The position numbers and the translations under genes were made by a program. The notes below the pieces were generated by a model, which worked only from the letters and a program-made list of their open reading frames with translations, made no database searches and had not been told where the DNA came from. 33,068 nucleotides of DNA, taken from Anaerolinea sp. Lineage in GTDB: Bacteria > Chloroflexota > Anaerolineae > Aggregatilineales > UBA2796. Numbering within the stretch: position 1 is the first letter of the stretch; each line of letters starts with the position of its first letter. This document shows, piece by piece, positions 32,755-33,068 of the stretch. The stretch covers positions 1 through 33,068 of the forward strand of contig JACSRJ010000235.1 of NCBI GenBank assembly GCA_014879835.1. Direction: 5' to 3'.

Positions 32755-33068
32755 GGTTACCCCCGGGCTGTACCTTGCCATCCCTCTCTTTGCTCACAAG
32801 CACCAGTTCCTGTCGTGCTCGCGTGAGGGCTACATACAGCAGGTTCTCCTCCTGCACTGCCTCAAACTCGTGCTGCTCTTTCCAGTAGAGGGGCAGGCGG
32901 TTGTACTGGAGGATCACCACCCGGTTTGACTCCAGTCCCTTCGCCCGGTGGACGGTGGACAACCAGACCCCGGACTTTTCGTCCGAGAACAAGTCCTCAA
33001 TGTACTGGTTCAGTTCATTCACGGATTTACATTGGGGTCCGTACTTGGCATAACAGGCTCTGACCGCC
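32741..33068 (-). CDS. C-terminal part of a UvrD/PcrA-like superfamily 1 helicase (5' end outside window)
   Basis: The frame is open to the right edge, so only about the last 109 residues are seen. They include the helicase motif V region WLSTVHRAKGLESNRVVIL and motif VI ENLLYVALTRARQELVLV, whose Arg residues contact ATP. Both are typical of UvrD/PcrA/Rep-type enzymes. The C-terminus is short and ends NHGHG. The gene overlaps the integrase start, so both are probably expressed together as part of one element. The function in the element (replication, repair or defence) cannot be told from the fragment. Confidence 0.85.
   Translation of the reverse strand, partial: AVRACYAKYGPQCKSVNELNQYIEDLFSDEKSGVWLSTVHRAKGLESNRVVILQYNRLPLYWKEQHEFEAVQEENLLYVALTRARQELVLVSKERDGKVQPGGNHGHG

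Overview
The window looks like chromosomal DNA from a free-living, heterotrophic bacterium, most probably a member of the Chloroflexota (Anaerolineae-like). This rests on family content, not on a marker gene. The supporting features are a C-terminal fragment of the large membrane glycosyltransferase-type proteins common in that phylum, a cyclase-ATPase-TPR regulator, hybrid histidine kinases with stand-alone receivers, and hairpins without T-tracts between convergent genes. The DNA is moderately GC-rich and visibly rich in the tetramer GATC. Almost all of it is dense single-copy coding sequence.

Layout. 1-3.2 kb: the tail of a membrane protein, thiD translationally coupled to a one-domain receiver, a small unknown gene with a TTG start, and a secreted protein with two SH3-like domains. 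3.2-11 kb: a signalling block. A 1327-residue tandem-cyclase/AAA/TPR protein resembling animal soluble adenylyl cyclase is coupled by ATGA to a class I glutamine amidotransferase. Divergent to it are a membrane hybrid histidine kinase and two receiver-only proteins. 11-17 kb: an ABC exporter pair of the MacB/LolCDE type, a GT1-type glycosyltransferase divergent from it across a cluster of ATAGT half-sites, and an orphan GlnQ-type ATPase. 17-25.4 kb: gltX with an altered KMSKS loop, the cyanophycin pair cphB-cphA, a small two-TM protein, a divergent argininosuccinate-lyase-like enzyme and a DUF1295 membrane protein. 25.4-27.7 kb: queG and an AmmeMemoRadiSam radical SAM gene, almost abutting. 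27.8-31.4 kb: a LysR regulator divergent from a three-gene persulfide/sulfite detoxification operon (rhodanese, persulfide dioxygenase-rhodanese fusion, TauE-type exporter), with two overlapping palindromes between them. 31.5 kb to the end: tRNA-Gly(CCC) with a textbook promoter and terminator, then a tyrosine recombinase and the tail of a UvrD-like helicase, probably the edge of an integrative element.

How the genes may work together. CphA would store nitrogen as cyanophycin and CphB would release beta-Asp-Arg dipeptides; the nearby lyase-like enzyme may join this pathway but has changed substrate-binding motifs. The sulfur operon resembles in content the cst-type persulfide detoxification systems, but with a LysR regulator. 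The cyclase and phosphorelay genes share a 344-bp divergent control region. No CRISPR array, rRNA or insertion sequence was seen.
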